Positions 7,031-8,078 of a stretch of DNA of 8,078 bases are shown in pieces. Under the pieces are notes generated by a model, which saw nothing but the letters and a program-made list of their open reading frames with translations, did not search any database and was not told the origin of the DNA. Origin of the DNA: Burkholderiaceae bacterium (GTDB taxonomy: Bacteria > Pseudomonadota > Gammaproteobacteria > Burkholderiales > Burkholderiaceae); NCBI GenBank assembly GCA_947461335.1, contig CANHLB010000070.1, forward strand, positions 1 to 8,078. Reading direction: 5' to 3'. Both the position numbers and the translations under genes were made by a program. The first letter of the stretch is position 1. Every line of letters starts with the position of its first letter.

Positions 7031-7759
7031 ATGACGCCAGCTCAAAAGCGAGAATTTATTTTTGGCTTTAAGGAGATGTCACATTCTGCTGTGACAATCT
7101 TGACGTGGAGTTTAGTGACGGGCATTGCTATGGCAAAGTCCACATTAACTGTCCAGCAATCGATTGCAATGAGTCTATTGGTGTATGCGGGATCGGCTCA
7201 GCTTGCTGCCTTACCTCTCATTGCTGTAGGTGCACCTATATGGGTGATATTAATTACCTCTTTCATGGTGAACTTACGCTTTGTCATTTTTAGCCTGGGA
7301 TTGCAGGCGCATTTTTACTACTTATCGATATGGCGCAGAATTCTTTTAGGTTACTTCACCACAGACTTTTCTTATCTAAACCATATCAAGCGCTTTCCAA
7401 AGCCAGAAACGAAAGAGCAGCTGGCGAATGATAAAGAGCACCTGCGCTTGTATTCGATGATGGGATTTCAAGCTGCCAACTGGATTTATTGGCAAGTAGG
7501 CGCTATCACAGGAATCCTGCTTGCCAGTCAAATTCCAAACGATTGGGGTTTGGAGTTCGCGGGCGCAGTTGCGTTAGTTGTCATTATCGGCCCTATGCTA
7601 GATCGTCATTCCGCAAGGTGGGCAGCAGTTACTGCAGGAGCAGTTGCAGTGATGACTTACGGCATACCTTTTAGGCTCAATATTATTTTGGCGGTTGGTG
7701 CTGCATTGTTCGTTGGAATGATCTTAGATAAGTCTCCTAAAGTAGGAGCAATTCCATGA
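7031..7759 (+). CDS. azlC: AzlC family membrane protein, large subunit of an amino-acid exporter
   Basis: AzlC with AzlD forms an inner-membrane exporter; in Bacillus and E. coli (YgaZH) the pair exports branched-chain amino acids and azaleucine. The 242 residues fit the family. Visible hallmarks are FIFGFKE near the N-terminus, helix 1 with TGIAMA, the motif LLVYAGSAQLAALPL (49-63), NLRFVIFS (81-88), and TTDFSYL (110-116), followed by further hydrophobic segments at about 147-165, 177-190 and 195-231. The cytoplasmic loop after 116 (KRFPKPETKEQ and on) is unusually charged. The ATG at 7031 is 9 bases after the preceding stop and has no clear Shine-Dalgarno; a later ATG at 7076 directly touches an AAGGAG and would remove the conserved first segment, so 7031 stands. 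The gene overlaps azlD by ATGA. The exported substrate in this organism is inferred, not shown. Confidence 0.95.
   Translation: MTPAQKREFIFGFKEMSHSAVTILTWSLVTGIAMAKSTLTVQQSIAMSLLVYAGSAQLAALPLIAVGAPIWVILITSFMVNLRFVIFSLGLQAHFYYLSIWRRILLGYFTTDFSYLNHIKRFPKPETKEQLANDKEHLRLYSMMGFQAANWIYWQVGAITGILLASQIPNDWGLEFAGAVALVVIIGPMLDRHSARWAAVTAGAVAVMTYGIPFRLNIILAVGAALFVGMILDKSPKVGAIP
7744..7748 (+). promoter_or_regulatory. Shine-Dalgarno for azlD inside azlC
   Basis: AGGAG lies 7 bases before the ATG at 7756, within the last codons of azlC. Together with the ATGA stop-start overlap at 7756-7759 it indicates translational coupling, which would keep the two exporter subunits in step. Confidence 0.75.
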
Positions 7760-8078
7760 GTAATGATACGAGTATGACAATCGTTTATTTGATCATTGGC
7801 ATGACGATAATGACTTTTGTAGCGCGCAGTTTCTTTATCTTGCTTGGCAATCGAATCAAAATCTCAGAGTGGGGTTTAGAGACAATTCGGTATGCGCCTT
7901 TAGCTGCATTAATTGCTATTTTGGCCCCAGAAATATTTTTGCCAGTAGGCGCCTCTAGCATTGCTGAATTTAGCCTACGCACCCCCAATATCTGGGGTGG
8001 TATTGCAGCAATGATTGCCTTCTATTTCACCCAAAAAATGATCCCAACCCTAGTGATTGGCATGGCAGTCTTTACAGC
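7756..8078 (+). CDS. azlD: AzlD family membrane protein, small exporter subunit, 3'-truncated by window edge
   Basis: This is the small partner of AzlC. I read 107 complete codons to the window end without a stop. Family AzlD proteins are about this length, so only a short C-terminus should be missing. A first hydrophobic helix (about residues 8-31) leads to ARSFFILLGNRI, then the typical segment RYAPLAALIAILAPEIFLP (about 45-63), and two further hydrophobic stretches, GGIAAMIAFYF and PTLVIGMAVF. The start is fixed by the ATGA overlap with azlC and the AGGAG at 7744-7748. It is expected to act only with AzlC, in the inner membrane. Identification rests on the helix layout, the 'YAPLA' segment and the neighbouring azlC. 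Confidence 0.92.
   Translation, partial: MSNDTSMTIVYLIIGMTIMTFVARSFFILLGNRIKISEWGLETIRYAPLAALIAILAPEIFLPVGASSIAEFSLRTPNIWGGIAAMIAFYFTQKMIPTLVIGMAVFT

Overview
The window reads as an ordinary chromosomal segment of a slightly AT-rich betaproteobacterium. Protein similarity recalled from memory, base composition and codon use suggest a freshwater Burkholderiaceae member such as Polynucleobacter. That taxon is inference: no rRNA or marker gene is present to settle it. I see no integrase, transposase, tRNA, CRISPR array or phage structural gene.

Layout. Bases 1-1081 hold the 3' four-fifths of purA (adenylosuccinate synthetase). A 61-base gap leads to a complete glcB (malate synthase G, 1143-3359), which ends at a strong intrinsic terminator (3381-3417). 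Next is a small orphan gene (3429-3926) whose Cys, His and Asp spacing resembles a papain-like or C39-like cysteine peptidase. It converges on a minus-strand gene (3947-4432) for a small membrane protein of the two-TM ion-channel type with an atypical selectivity filter. Divergent from that gene, across only 46 bases, runs a plus-strand series: an MFS (DHA1-like) transporter (4479-5753), a dienelactone-hydrolase-family enzyme (5773-6456), an unrecognised 165-residue acidic protein (6524-7021), azlC (7031-7759) and the start of azlD (7756 to the window end).

How the genes relate. purA (AMP synthesis) and glcB (glyoxylate plus acetyl-CoA to malate) are core metabolism and share no obvious pathway. 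The MFS and hydrolase genes are 19 bases apart with a strong ribosome binding site between them, so they are probably co-transcribed. The unknown 6524-7021 gene sits 9 bases before azlC, and azlC overlaps azlD by an ATGA, so those three look like one transcription unit. AzlCD is a two-component exporter, known in other bacteria for branched-chain amino acids and their analogues.

I do not find a convincing new multi-gene system. The items most worth a second look are the channel-like protein with the missing GYG filter, the small peptidase-like protein, the unknown gene coupled to azlCD, and the hydrolase lacking the arginines that bind dienelactone in the classical enzyme.
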